From NCBI GenBank assembly GCA_012845835.1, contig JABAKD010000023.1:19764691-19828690 (forward strand): a stretch of 64,000 bases of DNA, written 5' to 3'. A model generated the notes under the pieces. It ran no database searches. It saw only the letters and a program-made list of their open reading frames with translations, and was not told where the DNA came from. A program made the translations under genes and the position numbers. Source of the DNA: Undaria pinnatifida. Taxonomy: Eukaryota; Sar; Phaeophyceae; Laminariales; Alariaceae. Shown here piece after piece: positions 42,085-53,475 of the stretch. Every line of letters begins with the position of its first letter. Position 1 is the stretch's first letter.

Positions 42085-43900
42085 TTTCAAAAATCGACGC
42101 GAGTTGACGAGGGAAGAAAATGCTGGATTCTTCTCGCGAAAAAAATGAAGCCAAGTACCGTAGTGGAGAGGGGGTGTAGAAGGGCCGGCTATGTGACTCC
42201 GGATCTAAGTTGCTACTGGGAGGGAGGGCGAGAGTATAGTGCGACGATTAAAAATGGGATGGAAAAAACATTTGCCGCAGCAGCTATTAACAATACAGAA
42301 TATCAGATAGTAGGCTAAAAAGGATCAACTGCTGAGACCGCCTAGCAGCGTGGGTAGGTACAATTCGACCCGAGTCGCCGAGAGAAGGAAATGCTGAATT
42401 ATTCTCGGGAAAAAAAGAAAGGTACCACCGTAGTAAGGGGGGGGGAGAAGGGCTCGGTATGTGACTCCGAATCTGAGTTACTACTGTGAGGGAGGGCGAG
42501 AATATAGCGCGAGAAAAAAAATGTGATGGAAAAAATATTTAGCCGCAGCAGCTATTATTATCACAGCAGATAAAAAAGGATCGACTGCTGAGGCCGCCTA
42601 GCAGGGTGGGTACGTACAATCCGACGTGAGTCGACGAGGGACTAAAATGCTGAATTCTTCTCGCGATAAAAACGAAGGTACGTACCGTAGTGGGGAGGGG
42701 GAAGAGACCCGCCATGTGATCCCGGTTCTGAGTTACTACTGGGAGGGAGGGCGAGAGTAGTGCGAGGATAAAAAATCGGATGGAAAAAATGTTGCGGCAC
42801 CTATTATTATAGAATACCAGGTAGCATGTAAAAACGGATTAACTGCTGGGGCCATTTCTTACACAGTCGGATTCCGCCAGTCCAAAACGGCCCTTTTCGA
42901 CTGGACTTTTTTTCGACTGGATTCTTCTGGTCCTTCTTCTTATCGTCAGTCGAGTCGATTTCATAGTTTTTGTGCTCTTCCTAGAGGCGGGTGGTGTAAG
43001 GGAGTACTGCTGTATGGCGCTCGAAACTCGGTTGGCAGCTCTGTGCGTCACGCGTTCCTCGCGAGCAACGCGTTTTCACGCGCGACGAACCTTCGTCCAA
43101 GCGGGTTGGTGGCGTTGGGCTCAGCCGAAAGCTGCCAAAGCCACGTTCGTGTCGTTGCACTCAGCCGAGAGCCGCCAAAGCTACAGCAGGCGTAGCCGTT
43201 GTTGGCAAAATGGCATCGATAACGCGCGCTACTGCTGTCGTGTGATACATGCTGCTGGCGAGCAAAGCTAGGAGTGCGCCACGCTGACTTGCGGCGAGAA
43301 GCAACAGCTGTGATAGTCAAGGCAGCGTCGGCGTTGTTGTATGATACTGCTGTGTGGTACCTGGTGTGTGTGTGGGCGTGTGGATGTGTGTTTAGTGGTA
43401 AGATGAGCGATGCGATGGGTTCAAAAAACGGGTGTAAAACTTTTTCGACTGAGTTTTTCGACTGACAGATCCAGTCGAAAAAGTTGAGTTTTTCGACTGG
43501 ATCCCCCAGTCGGAAAACTCAGTCGAAAAAAGTTGAGTCGAAAAAGCCTTTTTTCGACTGTGTAAGAAAGCACGATTTGGGCTTCAGTCGAAAACAGCCG
43601 TTTTTGACTGACAAACCCGGCTGTATAAGAAATGGCCTGAGACCGCCTAACAGCGTGGGTAGGTACAATTCGACGCGAGTCGACGAGGGAAGACATTGCT
43701 GATTTTGCTCGCGATGAAAACGAAGGCACATACCCTTAGTGGGGAGGGGGAAGAAGGGCCGGCTATATGCCCCCGGATCCAAGTTACTACTGGGAGGGAG
43801 GGCGAGAGACTTATTATGAGTGCGAGGATAAATGAATGGGATAGGAAGAAAAAAAAAAGTAGTTGTTGACATCGCATACGTATTGCACGTAACAGAGACG
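42085..43900. repeat. ~260-bp tandem array, four clear units
   Basis: Units start CGACG[CT]GAGT[TC]GACGAGGGA at about 42095, 42367, 42622 and 43671. Each holds GAGTTACTACTGGGAGGGAGGGCGAGAG-like and AGACCGCCTAGCAGCGTGGGTAGGTAC-like segments. Looser relatives extend left to 41655 and 41150. The third unit is interrupted by a 786-bp TIR element. Confidence 0.9.
42851..43636. mobile_element. 786-bp TIR element (MITE-like) inserted in the tandem array
   Basis: It starts GCCATTTCTTACACAGTCGG; the reverse complement of its right end is GCCATTTCTTATACAGCCGG. Similarity between the ends extends about 55 bp (both include AAAACGGC and TTTTCGACTGGA-like segments). The flanking pentamers CTGGG (left) and CTGAG (right) fit a 5-bp target duplication. 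Removing the element restores the array unit. Many copies of TTCGACTG/CAGTCGAA lie near the ends, most at the right (43440-43560), as expected of transposase-binding subterminal repeats. No transposase; superfamily not assigned. Confidence 0.85.
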
Positions 43901-44109
43901 CCATATGTTAACTCGAAAGCCGAACGAATTATAGCGAAATTCCGTGCATGTACCTTCTTCATCAGATCGTTCACAGCCAGGACACATAAAAGTGATCCGA
44001 GAAGTTGGGCGTCTGAGAAGCAAGAAGCTCTCAGAGCGAAGAAAGACCAAAGTGCGAGCCAGGCAGTCTCTGAGCTGACAACATTATGCTATGTATTTAG
44101 CATATCTGG

Positions 44110-44240
44110 TACTTAATATGCATGTATTACGAGTAACACGAGCCGAGGTTTTCGGCATATATATTTTGCTTAGACTGGGTATAGACGAGCTCTGCTATAG
44201 TTGCTAAAATAGCTTTGTATATGCCTGCTCTTCCTGTTTG
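44110..44240 (+). repeat. Dispersed repeat fragment (partner of 19070-19200)
   Basis: Shares TTCGGCAT.TATATTTT, GAGACTGGGTATAG.C.AGCTC and TATGCCTGCT with 19070-19200. Confidence 0.6.
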
Positions 44241-44447
44241 TCTCCCGAAAACCTGCCAGTGGTGCCAAGCATTCTTCCCAAGAGGGCTGTACCGACTCGC
44301 GCGACCGCGGGCCCGGTGGTATCAGCTCCGACGGTAGAAAAAACTCGAAAATAAAAAATTCGATCAAACCGAAAATCGGCAATTCAAAATTCGGGACCCC
44401 CCCAAACCGGAATATACTCAAAAACGCCGTCCATACTGCTGTATTAG

Positions 44448-46040
44448 TCACCGCTTCACATCCGTCTTCAGCCGCAGCGCCTTGAGATTTTTTCGCAGCA
44501 CGGCCGTCGCGCCATCAAACACGCGCGACACCGGCTCCCAGGTGCTCTTCGCCTCCTCCGGCCCTTCCCAGGCCACCTTGACGACAAACTCGTCACTACC
44601 GAGCGACAGTCGGGGCACGACTCTGCCGCACTCCACCGCAGGCGATTACGTTCCGGTGGGGGATTCGCCCGCACCACCCTTGCCCCTAAATGAAACCGGA
44701 CCGCCCTAGGATTTTTGCGTGCAGGTGGGTCACCCGACAACGCCCGACATAACAAGTCAAAGTGCGTGCGAAAAACGATATCGCGCAGCGTCTGGGCACA
44801 TTCCGGCGGGGAGTCAAGGTCAGCAGCGTTATCGACAGCCGTCTCCAACACGCCCGCACGATCCCGCATTTCCACCTCGGAATCCTGGAATGTCATGGGC
44901 CGTTGAGACGGCAGCGTCAGTGTGACCTCATCGTCCACTTCGCCTGGCGCGTCGCCACCCGGCACGAACGCTGTGACAGCCATCGCAGCTCGCAGCACAG
45001 CACCATCGTTGGGCTCGTCCACAGAACGAGCTGTAAGCTCCACCCCAGCACCTTCTTGACGCCCTTGTGCCCTCAGCACAATGGCCTTGAGCTGCGCCAT
45101 GTTGTCGATGCCAAGTTTCTCTCATAGCGTCTTCTGCCCGATGATAACCACATCGCCTCCCCCAGGGAGCACGATAAACGGCATGGTAAATCGGACTGGT
45201 CCCGATGTTATTTCGATCGTTAAGAGAAGCGGACACGATTGCGTCTCAACATCACACTCCTGGCCCAACGACGTCACCACACGCGCATGCCCAACCAACG
45301 CCTGCGTTAACGCGGTTTGCGTCATCCCCACCTGTCCTCGCAGGGCCTGTACCAGCTCCTCCGACATTGCTGTGATGCTTGAACCAGAATCCGTGAGCAC
45401 CTTTACCTCAGCAGCCGCCGAAGCACCGGGAACCGCAAGACGCCCCCCGAGATGCTGAATCAGCACCTCCACACGAGGTTCGTTCTCTACCGAATTCACA
45501 ATGGTCTGACCGCATCTGCCAGGCGGTACGACCGCGACACGTGCGGAATAAATGGTGCCGGAATCTCCACGCCATTGCTGTGACGCGGTTGCCGCCGGCT
45601 GCACCGGAACGGTGTGAAGAACTGGTGCTGCATTCTGTGGCCGAGCGCTTTGGGAAACCTGGTCCTGCACCGTCTCGGTGAGCCCGTTATGCACTGGCGC
45701 CATCTTCTCCCGCGGCACGCGCATGTACACGTAGTCTTCGTCATTCAGTGTAAACGCTTCAGGCGCAGGTTAGGTCTTCGTAACCACCGCTTTTGAGGCG
45801 GTCTGGTATCCACGAGCTAAAGGGGTGGCAGACACAAAGGTCGTCCCAGTTGTCTTGCTCCGGGTATGTTGAGCGGGACCGTTGGAGGACTGCTGCTGCA
45901 GTGTGGGGGTCTAGCCGTGGCTCTGGTCATGGGCGCCTTTCCCCGCCTTACCCTGCTGGCTTTGGGGGCAGTCCCACGGCTTGTGTCCCTGCTTGCCACC
46001 TACGAAACATTCGTTGTTGCCGTAACGACGATTCCGCTCC
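44448..46040 (-). pseudogene. Ty3/gypsy element 2, internally deleted (Gag end, protease, chromodomain-like C-terminus)
   Basis: From high to low coordinate: a CCHC-type knuckle near 46010-45965 (CFVGGKQGHKPWDC, second Cys replaced by Gly); an open frame at 45730-45122 with the retropepsin motif TDSGSSITAMS and the second protease signature IVLPGGGDVVIIGQ; a TGA-type break, then 45100 downward with the protease-RT linker (MAQLKAIVLRAQGR, REVEMRD-like acidic region, ECAQTLRDIVFRTH). RT, RNase H and integrase are absent. The frame runs into a C-terminal chromodomain-like piece at 44636-44448 (VVKVAWEGPEEAKSTWEPVS). The deletion joins protease-RT linker to tail near 44650-44700. Family assignment is good. 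Confidence 0.82.
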
Positions 46041-46149
46041 GCTTTCACGACACTACGCGAAACAGTCTTGTAACGCGCAAGGGCTCGAATCGGCAGCCAG
46101 GGTATGACTTGGAGGCGCTACATAAAAGACGCTATGTACTCTTCCCCAT

Positions 46150-46808
46150 CAACGAAAATCAGCCCCACCTCCGCTGCTGTGTGACTGCTGACTTCAAAAC
46201 AGGAGGTGTGGCGTGCGAGCTAGCATTCATCATTGGCTTCATCGGCGGCACCATCAGGGCCATGTGTACGCCAGGTAGGGACGAGGACCTCCAGCGCGAG
46301 TGTTATGATGGACATCATCAAATGCATGGGCTGGCGTGGCAGTCCGTCGTGTTTGCGGACGGGATCATAGGAGACGTTCACGTCGAGACCGGTCGACGCC
46401 ATGACTCGTACCTCCTGTCCCAAAGCAACTCAACGACCGGTTTGCAGCAGTGCAAAAGGGGTATCCCATGCAATGCAACGTCTACGGTGATGCCGCGTAT
46501 CCCATCATGTCTAACATCGACCGCGGATCAGAGGCGCAATCCTCAACCCCGCTCAAAAGTCGTACAGCAAAAGTCTTTCGAAGGTCAGGATTTGTGTTGA
46601 GTGGATGTTCGGGAAGGTGGTCAAACAGTTCAGGTTCTTTGACAACTGGGCGAACCGAAAACTCCTGTTGAAGCCCGTCGGCAAATACTATGGGCTGGCG
46701 CTCCTCCTGACAAGCGCACACTCGTGTCTGTATGGCAATGTAGCAGCGACGTACTTCAGGTGCATGCCCCCCACTCTGGAAGAGTACTTTGAGGTCGGCG
46801 TTGTCTAA
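46150..46808 (+). pseudogene. PIF/Harbinger-type transposase fragment (DDE_Tnp_4-like)
   Basis: Broken plus-strand frames give a HARBI1-like nuclease. Landmarks are GFIGGTIRAMCTPG, MHGLAWQSVVFADGIIGDVH, NVYGDAAYPI and RICVEWMFGKVVKQF. In this family the first motif is normally G.IDGT; here its Asp is Gly (codon GGC at 46244-46246). The second catalytic Asp (46489-46491) and the Glu (46599-46601) remain. Frameshifts lie near 46430 and 46520. The C-terminal part closes at a stop, TAA at 46806-46808. The N-terminal DNA-binding part and the element's terminal repeats were not found. It directly abuts the Gag end of gypsy element 2, on the opposite strand. Confidence 0.82.
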
Positions 46809-46809
46809 A

Positions 46810-48096
46810 ACTAATCGTTTCTTCGTTTCCTATAACGGTAGTATTGCCAGAAGTAATTTGGGAAATTGACGATGGTATTGACAGATGATCTTCGTTAATT
46901 TCGGAGAGCTGTGCATTCGTAGCACACGCCGAACCTTGTCCCGTGGCGTTGCCACAGAAGGTGTACATTGTAACTAGTAGGAGTTGAATGAGTGTTAGTG
47001 GACACCCGACCAGGGTGGGTGGGGGTGGTGAGGCGGTATCGGGCGGTGTAGGGTACACTCTGAAGATATCGTTTCTCTGAGGCTCTTAGGGTGACGTGTT
47101 GAGGGCAGACGGCACTCCTGAAAGAAGGCTTAGACGAGGACATTGCTGATGCTACTTTGGTACAGGAAGTGGTTTGCATGGGGCGTGGCTTGTTTGGATA
47201 TGTTTGGTTCGTGCATACAGTGCAGAGACTCCTCCGCTACCGTATTGTTTTGACCATGTATGGCCTCTTTTGTCGTGGAGCGAAAAAAGGTCGGGCAACA
47301 CGTTATGCGTATACTGGTAGATGTCTAGGTTCCTCCGTCGCCTAAGTCTGAAATGCAGACATATTTTCGTTCACCCGCGAATCCGTGGCTTGTTCGTCCT
47401 TTCGTCCACCATGGTGTACTTGAATGTGTCGTTGCTATGACCTAAGGTGACGACATGGGACCACGACTCCGCGAGAGTTCGAGGCAACTGCTTTTTCATC
47501 ACTTCAAAAAACGTGTCGTCGAAGCAAACACTGGTGCTACAGGCCTACCGAATTCTATTATTGAGTATATATATGTATATATCTTTTCATTTATTTTTAA
47601 TGATTAACAAAGCGCCCGATTTTCTCAACGTTGCGGCGACGCTGTTCTGTCCTAAACTAAAAATTAAAATACACGTTCTTCGAACACATTGAGGACCCCC
47701 TCCCCCGCCTACGCACAGAGCTTTTCGGACACCGTTATTCCGAGTATGTGTTGAGGAAAGTGCGTTATGATGTACTGACCTCATCTGTGTCGCCTGTGGC
47801 TTTCGCAATCTGCCAAGGCGGTGCATACTAAATATTTATCAAATTCAGTCATGACTTGAAATTTTACAGAAAAAGAAAAAATCAAGTATTATTGTGTAGG
47901 ATTTGTTATCATGAAAATACTCATAAAAAAAAATTTAAGGGTCTGAAATTCATAAACCTATTAGAAAAAAGCGATTTATCTTATTTTAGTATTTAAACTT
48001 ACTCGAGCTTGTACCTTTCATGTTACCCTCTTTAGCTTTTAGTTTAAAACCCAGAATTAAGAATTTAAAAATAACAGTTGATTCAAGATAATAATA
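46810..48096. other. No recognisable gene; AT-rich from 47850
   Basis: No family could be recognised on either strand. 47850-48096 is very AT-rich. Confidence 0.5.
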
Positions 48097-48105
48097 ATAA
48101 AAAAA

Positions 48106-48289
48106 GGGAAATTGACAAAATCGGGTACACCCGGGTGGTTTCTGAACAAAATCGGGTACCTTTTTTTCCGCGACGGGGCGCGCTTACGTACGCCTGCAAA
48201 ACGCCTCCAAATCGCCTTCTGGCGCCTGAACTCACTGCGCCTTGTGTACGCGCAGCACCCCAAACCGTTTTTTCGGCGTTCGAACCCTC
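48106..48289 (+). repeat. Left TIR of the Mutator-like element
   Basis: 184 bp, inverted partner at 49346-49529. It contains two CAAAATCGGGTAC motifs 31 bp apart and ends GTTCGAACCCTC. Confidence 0.95.
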
Positions 48290-48480
48290 TGTACTGCGAA
48301 CACATTCATTCTGTACTGCAAACACCTACTGCGAACACGTACTCAATAACGCGAACATATATATACCGTGATGCGAACACATACTACTACTGTACTGCGA
48401 GCACATACTGTGCTGCGAACACGTACTGGACTGCTAACACATACTGCGAACGCATACACACACGCAACAGCTGTACTACG
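48290..48480. repeat. Degenerate TACTGCGAACACA minisatellite
   Basis: Variants of CTGCGAACAC[AG]TACT recur about ten times at irregular 15-25 bp spacing inside the Mutator-like element, just next to the left TIR. Confidence 0.85.
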
Positions 48481-49345
48481 AAGTACAAGTAGTTTTGTTG
48501 AGTTATACGAAGTACTTCGAAGCACCCCACCGCAATACATGCTCCGGGGAAGGGAGGATACATACGTCCCTTATTTTTTCGGAAAAACACGAAGTTCTCC
48601 GAAAACAGGCACCCTCAGGCTCGTCTGACGCGTGTTGTTGTGAGGACCAAATCACCAACAGTGGACCGTCTCTACATGTACGAGTTGGTTAGTTGTGGGG
48701 ACGGGGGAACTCTATGCTGTAGTTGAGTGGATACCCGCGGCCATGTGAGTTTAGTTTGCACATTTGACCTTTTCACTTGTGCGCCTTCTTCCGTATCATG
48801 CGTTTTTAGGCGGGAAAGCGTAGTATTTCCCTGACGAATTTTGATTTCACTTGGTTTTTCGGATCTTCCTAGGGCTCCAGCACCTTTGTGTGACCACGGG
48901 CTCTAGATTTTTGACAAGAATTAATGTGAGAAAACAACAAACAACAATATTGTCTTGTCTTTTCGTCCTAGCGCCGGATCTTGGTTGGGTGTCGCCGGAT
49001 CTTGGTTGGGTGTCCGCGCTCACCGCCATGCCACCATTCTTCGCAGTGCGGTTGCATCGGGGCTGGATCTTTGTGGGCCGGGAAGTTAGCAGTGCTGCTG
49101 TGGTCGCATGACAGTCGCCAAGTTGCTAGTTGTGTGCAGGATCTTCCACAGCTGGGTTGCGGGGAGATGTCGTCCGTTTCCGTGTCTCCGCGGGTGTTGC
49201 AAGTGAACAAAAACGGGTGCAGTATGGCCGAAATCGGGTAGTTGATAAAATCGAAGCACAGGGCGGGGTATACCCGGTGTGTTCCTGAACAAAATCGGGT
49301 TGTCCGTCGAGAGCACTTTTTGGGGGCCGTCATTGGCGCCGTTTT

Positions 49346-49529
49346 GAGGGTTCGAACGCCGAAAAAACGGTTTGGGGTGCTGCGCGTACACAAGGCGCAG
49401 TGAGTTCAGGCGCCAGAAGGCGATTTGGAGGCGTTTTGCAGGCGTACGTGAGCGCGCCCCGTCGCGGAAAAAATGGTACCCGATTTTGTTCAGAAACCAC
49501 CCGGGTGTACCCGATTTTGTCAATTTCCC
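49346..49529 (-). repeat. Right TIR of the Mutator-like element
   Basis: Reverse complement of 48106-48289. A diverged third terminus-like segment (TATACCCGGTGTGTTCCTGA, then ACAAAATCGGG) lies just inside at about 49240-49300, oriented like the left end. Confidence 0.95.
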
Positions 49530-49699
49530 ATAAAAAAATCAAGTATTGTATATCATTATATCTAAAGTTATTAAAAGTTAGACTTATGGTATAGGTGCGA
49601 TGGTAAAAACAAACAAACCTCAGTAGGAGCTTCGCGCAAACACAGGATCCCCGTCGGAGCCAAACGACACGTAAAGATAATGATATAATGTTGATTGCA

Positions 49700-52000
49700 A
49701 GTTGACGCTAGGCGCCATGGACATACACTGGCGGGTTCACCACAAACGATGCGTGGGCATACAACAATGGCACATGCTGACCTTTTGCGCGTTCTACTCA
49801 TACCAACAAACCGCGTCTACAGCTACTTACCGGGCAAATATAAAAAATACAAAAACGACCCAGGTCGTGTATTATTTGCACACCAACGACACTACCGCGG
49901 CTCCTTATAAATCTAAAAAACCGTGCTGCATGTCGGCAATTTTCACCCCAACTTTTGTCCTAGCGCATCTCCTGGAAACATTAAACCGTAGTTGAAACCG
50001 TAGTCTGTTCTACTTGAACGTTGCTAACGCATGCCCTGAACAAAAAAAAGGAGAAGGCATGTTGTTCGATTTACCCAAACAATCTTACCGCGCCTTGTTC
50101 ACAAACACAATATAGCAAGATAAGTCATTTTCTGATCTACGTATTTGATCCTGCCAATGCTCCTACCATAAAAAACAAAACACATTTGCCGTATCACGAT
50201 ACTTGTATCCGGACGATGATATCGCGTCTCCTAAAACGTCAATAACACCACATCCCGGTGTTTGCGTTGCCCAAACCATCTGAACGCGTTTCGAAAAATG
50301 AAAAACGTACTTCAAAAGATTTGCCGAGCATGCCCGCCGCGTCTGCTACCAAAAAATGTTTTCTGTGCTGCTAACCTTGGTTTATTTTACGGAAACTAGC
50401 CCCGGCATTTACTAAATATGACTACACACTCATCTCATTATTTGTTGTACCCGAACGATCTTGACGCGTCTACAAAAAATATTTAAATCTACAGCATTTT
50501 GTGTATTTTGGTCATAACCAAAAAAGAAAAAAAAAGGTACTGCTGTAACAGTTGTTTTTTATTTCCACAAACGAAGCCACCGCGTCTACCAAAAAAAAAA
50601 AACTACCGCACCGCTTACTGTTCTTTACCCCAAGCCATGTTGATACGGCGCGTCCTGAAAAATATAAAAAGAAAGGAAGTCCAAGTGCTTGCTCGTTTTA
50701 TGTCCCCGATCTTACCGCTCCTACCACTAAAACAATTAAACCGTACTGCAAGTCGTTCTTCGTTTCATATTCTAACCGCGTCTGCAAAAATACGAAAAAA
50801 GTAACGCGTCTCTTGGCTGGTTTACACAAGCGACCTCGCCAAAATCCTGGAAAGACAGCTTACACCGTGCTGCAAATCGTTGTTTAAAATAAACAATTCT
50901 ACGCGTCTACTAGCAAAAAGTAACCTGCGGCGTCTCATTGTTAGTTTACACATGAACGACCCAAACGCTTCTTGAAAAAATGGTAACACAATACTCCAAT
51001 CGTTTAGCGATTTGGACAAAGGACCCTACCGCGTATTTAAAAAACTAAATTGATAATAATCTACCGCATCTCGTTTCGTTGTTTTAGCGTAAAAGTATTA
51101 TCGTGATTCCAACAAAAGAAGAATAAATACTGCTGTAACAGTTTTTTATTTCCACAAACGAAGGTACCGCGTCTAACAACAAAAAACCTACCGCACCGCA
51201 TGTCGTTAGGCCATGTTGATACCGCGTGTCCTGAAAAATATAAAAAGGCATTTCAAGTGGTTGTTCTTTTTATAACCCCGATCTTACCGCTCTTATCACT
51301 AGAAGAACGTAACTGTACTGCAAGTCGTTCTTCGTTTCATAATCTAACCGCGCCTACAAAAATACAAAAGAAGTAACGCATCTCATGGCTTGTTTTACAC
51401 AAGCGACCTCACCCACGCCCTGCAAAGAAATTTTAAACCGTGCGGCAAATCGTTGTTTAACATGATCGATTTTACCACGTCTACTAGCGAAAAGCAACGT
51501 AACACATCTTATTGTTAGTTTAACACAAACGACCTCAACGCTGCTACAAAAAATATGAAAACCGTACTTCAATCCTTTTGTGCTTTGCAATATCGCTTGG
51601 TGCTTTGCATAAAGGACCCTACCGCGATCCTAATCCTAAATAAATACTGGTAATAATCTACCGCACCTCGTTTGTCTCCGTTTTGCCCAAAACATCTTAT
51701 CGCGTCTCCAAAAAACATCAATAACCTACCGCGTATCGTTCTTTCTCTTACACAATTGATTTTACAGCAGGTCCCAACTAAAAGTAAAACAAATACCGAA
51801 CATGCTTGTTCTCAATACACAGCCAATTTTACCTCGTTTCATTATGTTTCTTACAATTTGAAAACCAATCACGGCGTCCTTTCATACAGCGACAAAAGAA
51901 CAGGCTGTGCCTAGTCGTTTGTTTCTCATCACAAAAAAAACAAATACACGCATTGCGACTCGTCGTTCACGAACACCGCGAAGCACGAAAATATCGATGA
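49700..52000. repeat. Satellite-like array, ~75-bp degenerate monomer with higher-order ~570-590-bp repeat
   Basis: A recurring pattern (ACCGCGTCT, an A-rich stretch, ACCGTACTGCAA.TCGTT, a T-rich stretch, ACACAAACGA) is found at roughly 70-80 bp spacing through 2.3 kb. On top of this a larger unit repeats: TACTGCTGTAACAGTT at 50539 and 51128. About 500 bp of shared order follows, including CCGCACCGC, CCATGTTGATAC, CCTGAAAAATATAAAAAG and TACTGCAAGTCGTTCTTCGT. Monomers are strongly diverged outside the higher-order pair. No coding sequence was recognised. Confidence 0.82.
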
Positions 52001-52223
52001 CATAAGCAGCACACCTATATGGCTATGGATCTCTGCAGTCATCGCGCTTCAGACGATGGGTTTTAGGTCGAGGCACATGTTGCTCGCACTGCGTGGTAGC
52101 TTTCGGACAGCAGCGACGACCGAATTATTCGGCTTAAAACAACACAAAGCGCGCAAACTGTATGACCCGCAACCCCCACCTCATACATGGACCCCCCCCT
52201 CCCCCCTCCCCCACCCGACCTTC
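52001..52223. other. Short unassigned spacer
   Basis: No feature recognised. The plus strand at 52170-52245 is C-rich (C/T runs). Confidence 0.4.
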
Positions 52224-52730
52224 TCACCCACAACCCTCCCCCACGGATTGGTTTGGATGACGAGCACAAAACAAAGCTAGCTTGTCAGCAAGCTTGGACA
52301 TGATCGTCGTAATGCTCACGTGGAAAGCCTCTGATATCTTTGCCGATTCGGCTTGCGTCTCGACCTCCTTTAGCCTCGCCTCGGCGATTGTCTTCTCGAC
52401 CGCGATGCGTGTCTTTTTGGTGTTCGGGCTGTCGACAGTCGACCTCACCAGATCAATCAAGACAGATGTTTGTTGCTTCTTGGAGTTAGTCTCCATCTCT
52501 GCGACAGCCAGCTTCCTTTCCTTCGTGCCACGACGGTCTGCCGCCCATACAAAAAAGTTCGCTATTGCATCCTCGCCACTGACGGCAGCACCCTTCCCCT
52601 TGGCACGTCTCCTTGGTTGCTCGTCTTCCAGTTCTTCTCCCGAGCTGGGACCAGAGTTCGTCGGCGATGACCAGACTGAACGCTTCATCTTCGTCTGTGT
52701 AGATCCGCTAGGCCTGGACACGAAGACCAA
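52224..52730 (-). CDS. Hypothetical charged coiled-coil protein, C-terminal exon
   Basis: A 168-codon open frame on the minus strand. After a Ser/Pro/Glu-rich N-terminal part and a basic RRRAKGKG patch, a long helical region rich in Glu, Lys and Ala (ERKLAVAEMETNSKKQQTSV to KISEAFHVSITTIMSKLADK) suggests a coiled coil. An acceptor-like TGTCCAG just before GCCTAGCGG (about 52714) and the upstream exon at 53476-53815 suggest it is the last exon of the two-part gene described next. Similar architecture occurs in Myb/SANT-like proteins linked to Harbinger transposons, but I cannot assign it. Confidence 0.45.
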   Translation of the reverse strand: MVFVSRPSGSTQTKMKRSVWSSPTNSGPSSGEELEDEQPRRRAKGKGAAVSGEDAIANFFVWAADRRGTKERKLAVAEMETNSKKQQTSVLIDLVRSTVDSPNTKKTRIAVEKTIAEARLKEVETQAESAKISEAFHVSITTIMSKLADKLALFCARHPNQSVGEGCG

Positions 52731-52734
52731 TACC

Positions 52735-53470
52735 TAATAGCGGTCGTGCGATGGGGACATGGGGCAAGAGCGGCGCAAAGGGCGTCCCTTGTAAATATAC
52801 ACATCGGGGCGTACTTTGGATGATTGTATAGGCTCGTCGAGGGGTGGAGAAATAATCAGGCAGGGGGTGGGGGGGGTGGTCAACAAGCAACGAATCCTGA
52901 CATACACAAAATCTGACATGCGTACATGTCAACCGGTCTAAAAGACAGACCATTAACGCGTGGCTGTCCACGCCAATCCCGCGCAAGGCATAAAGAGCAC
53001 AGACCAGCCGCTGTGAAGATACGCAGTTTCTGCTCTGGTAGGGGAATGACAACACGCACTTAGCAGCCAACCAGGACAAACCCTCCAGATTACGTTATAG
53101 ACACACCTAGCTAGCCCATAGCGTTTCGCCGCCGAGCCCACGCCGTGTCATCGATAGAACAACAGAGGGGGGGGGACATATGGCTCCGGAAAGAAACGCC
53201 TGGAAAGCGCTTTGAACTCTGTTTTGGCGTATGTATTTACGTGTTTCGGTATATACGGCGAAACTACGAAAAAGTCCGCACCGCGCCGCATCGCATCGCA
53301 CATTCAAAAAAAACCAGTGAGATGGCATTCTGTCGTTGATATTACGAGCTAAGTAGATATCCCGTACCATACCTCATGGTAGGAACCAACACCGCATTGC
53401 GTTTCTGTATACCTCATGGAAACGAAAGTACAAAACACCAGACGTAAACACTCTTTTATATTACCTTTTC
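52735..53470. other. Presumed intron; no gene recognised
   Basis: It lies between the two exon candidates of the Myb/SANT-like gene. Short ORFs only. Confidence 0.35.
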
Positions 53471-53475
53471 GGCCC

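Larger units (their letters stand above)
48106..49529. mobile_element. Mutator-like (MULE) non-autonomous element
   Basis: A 1,424-bp element with 184-bp terminal inverted repeats, about 99% identical (two mismatches seen), beginning GGGAAATTGACAAAATCGGG. It is flanked by a perfect 9-bp direct repeat, ATAAAAAAA (48097-48105 and 49530-49538). Long TIRs starting with G and a 9-bp target duplication are the hallmarks of the Mutator superfamily. There is no transposase, so it would rely on one in trans. The target duplication is A-rich, so part of the match could be chance. The TIR similarity makes it the youngest-looking element of the window. Confidence 0.88.

Noticed and set aside
48290-48480. 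A CRISPR-like array (short repeats with variable spacing)
   Set aside because: Repeat units are degenerate, spacing is irregular and short, the context is a eukaryotic transposon, and no cas genes are present.
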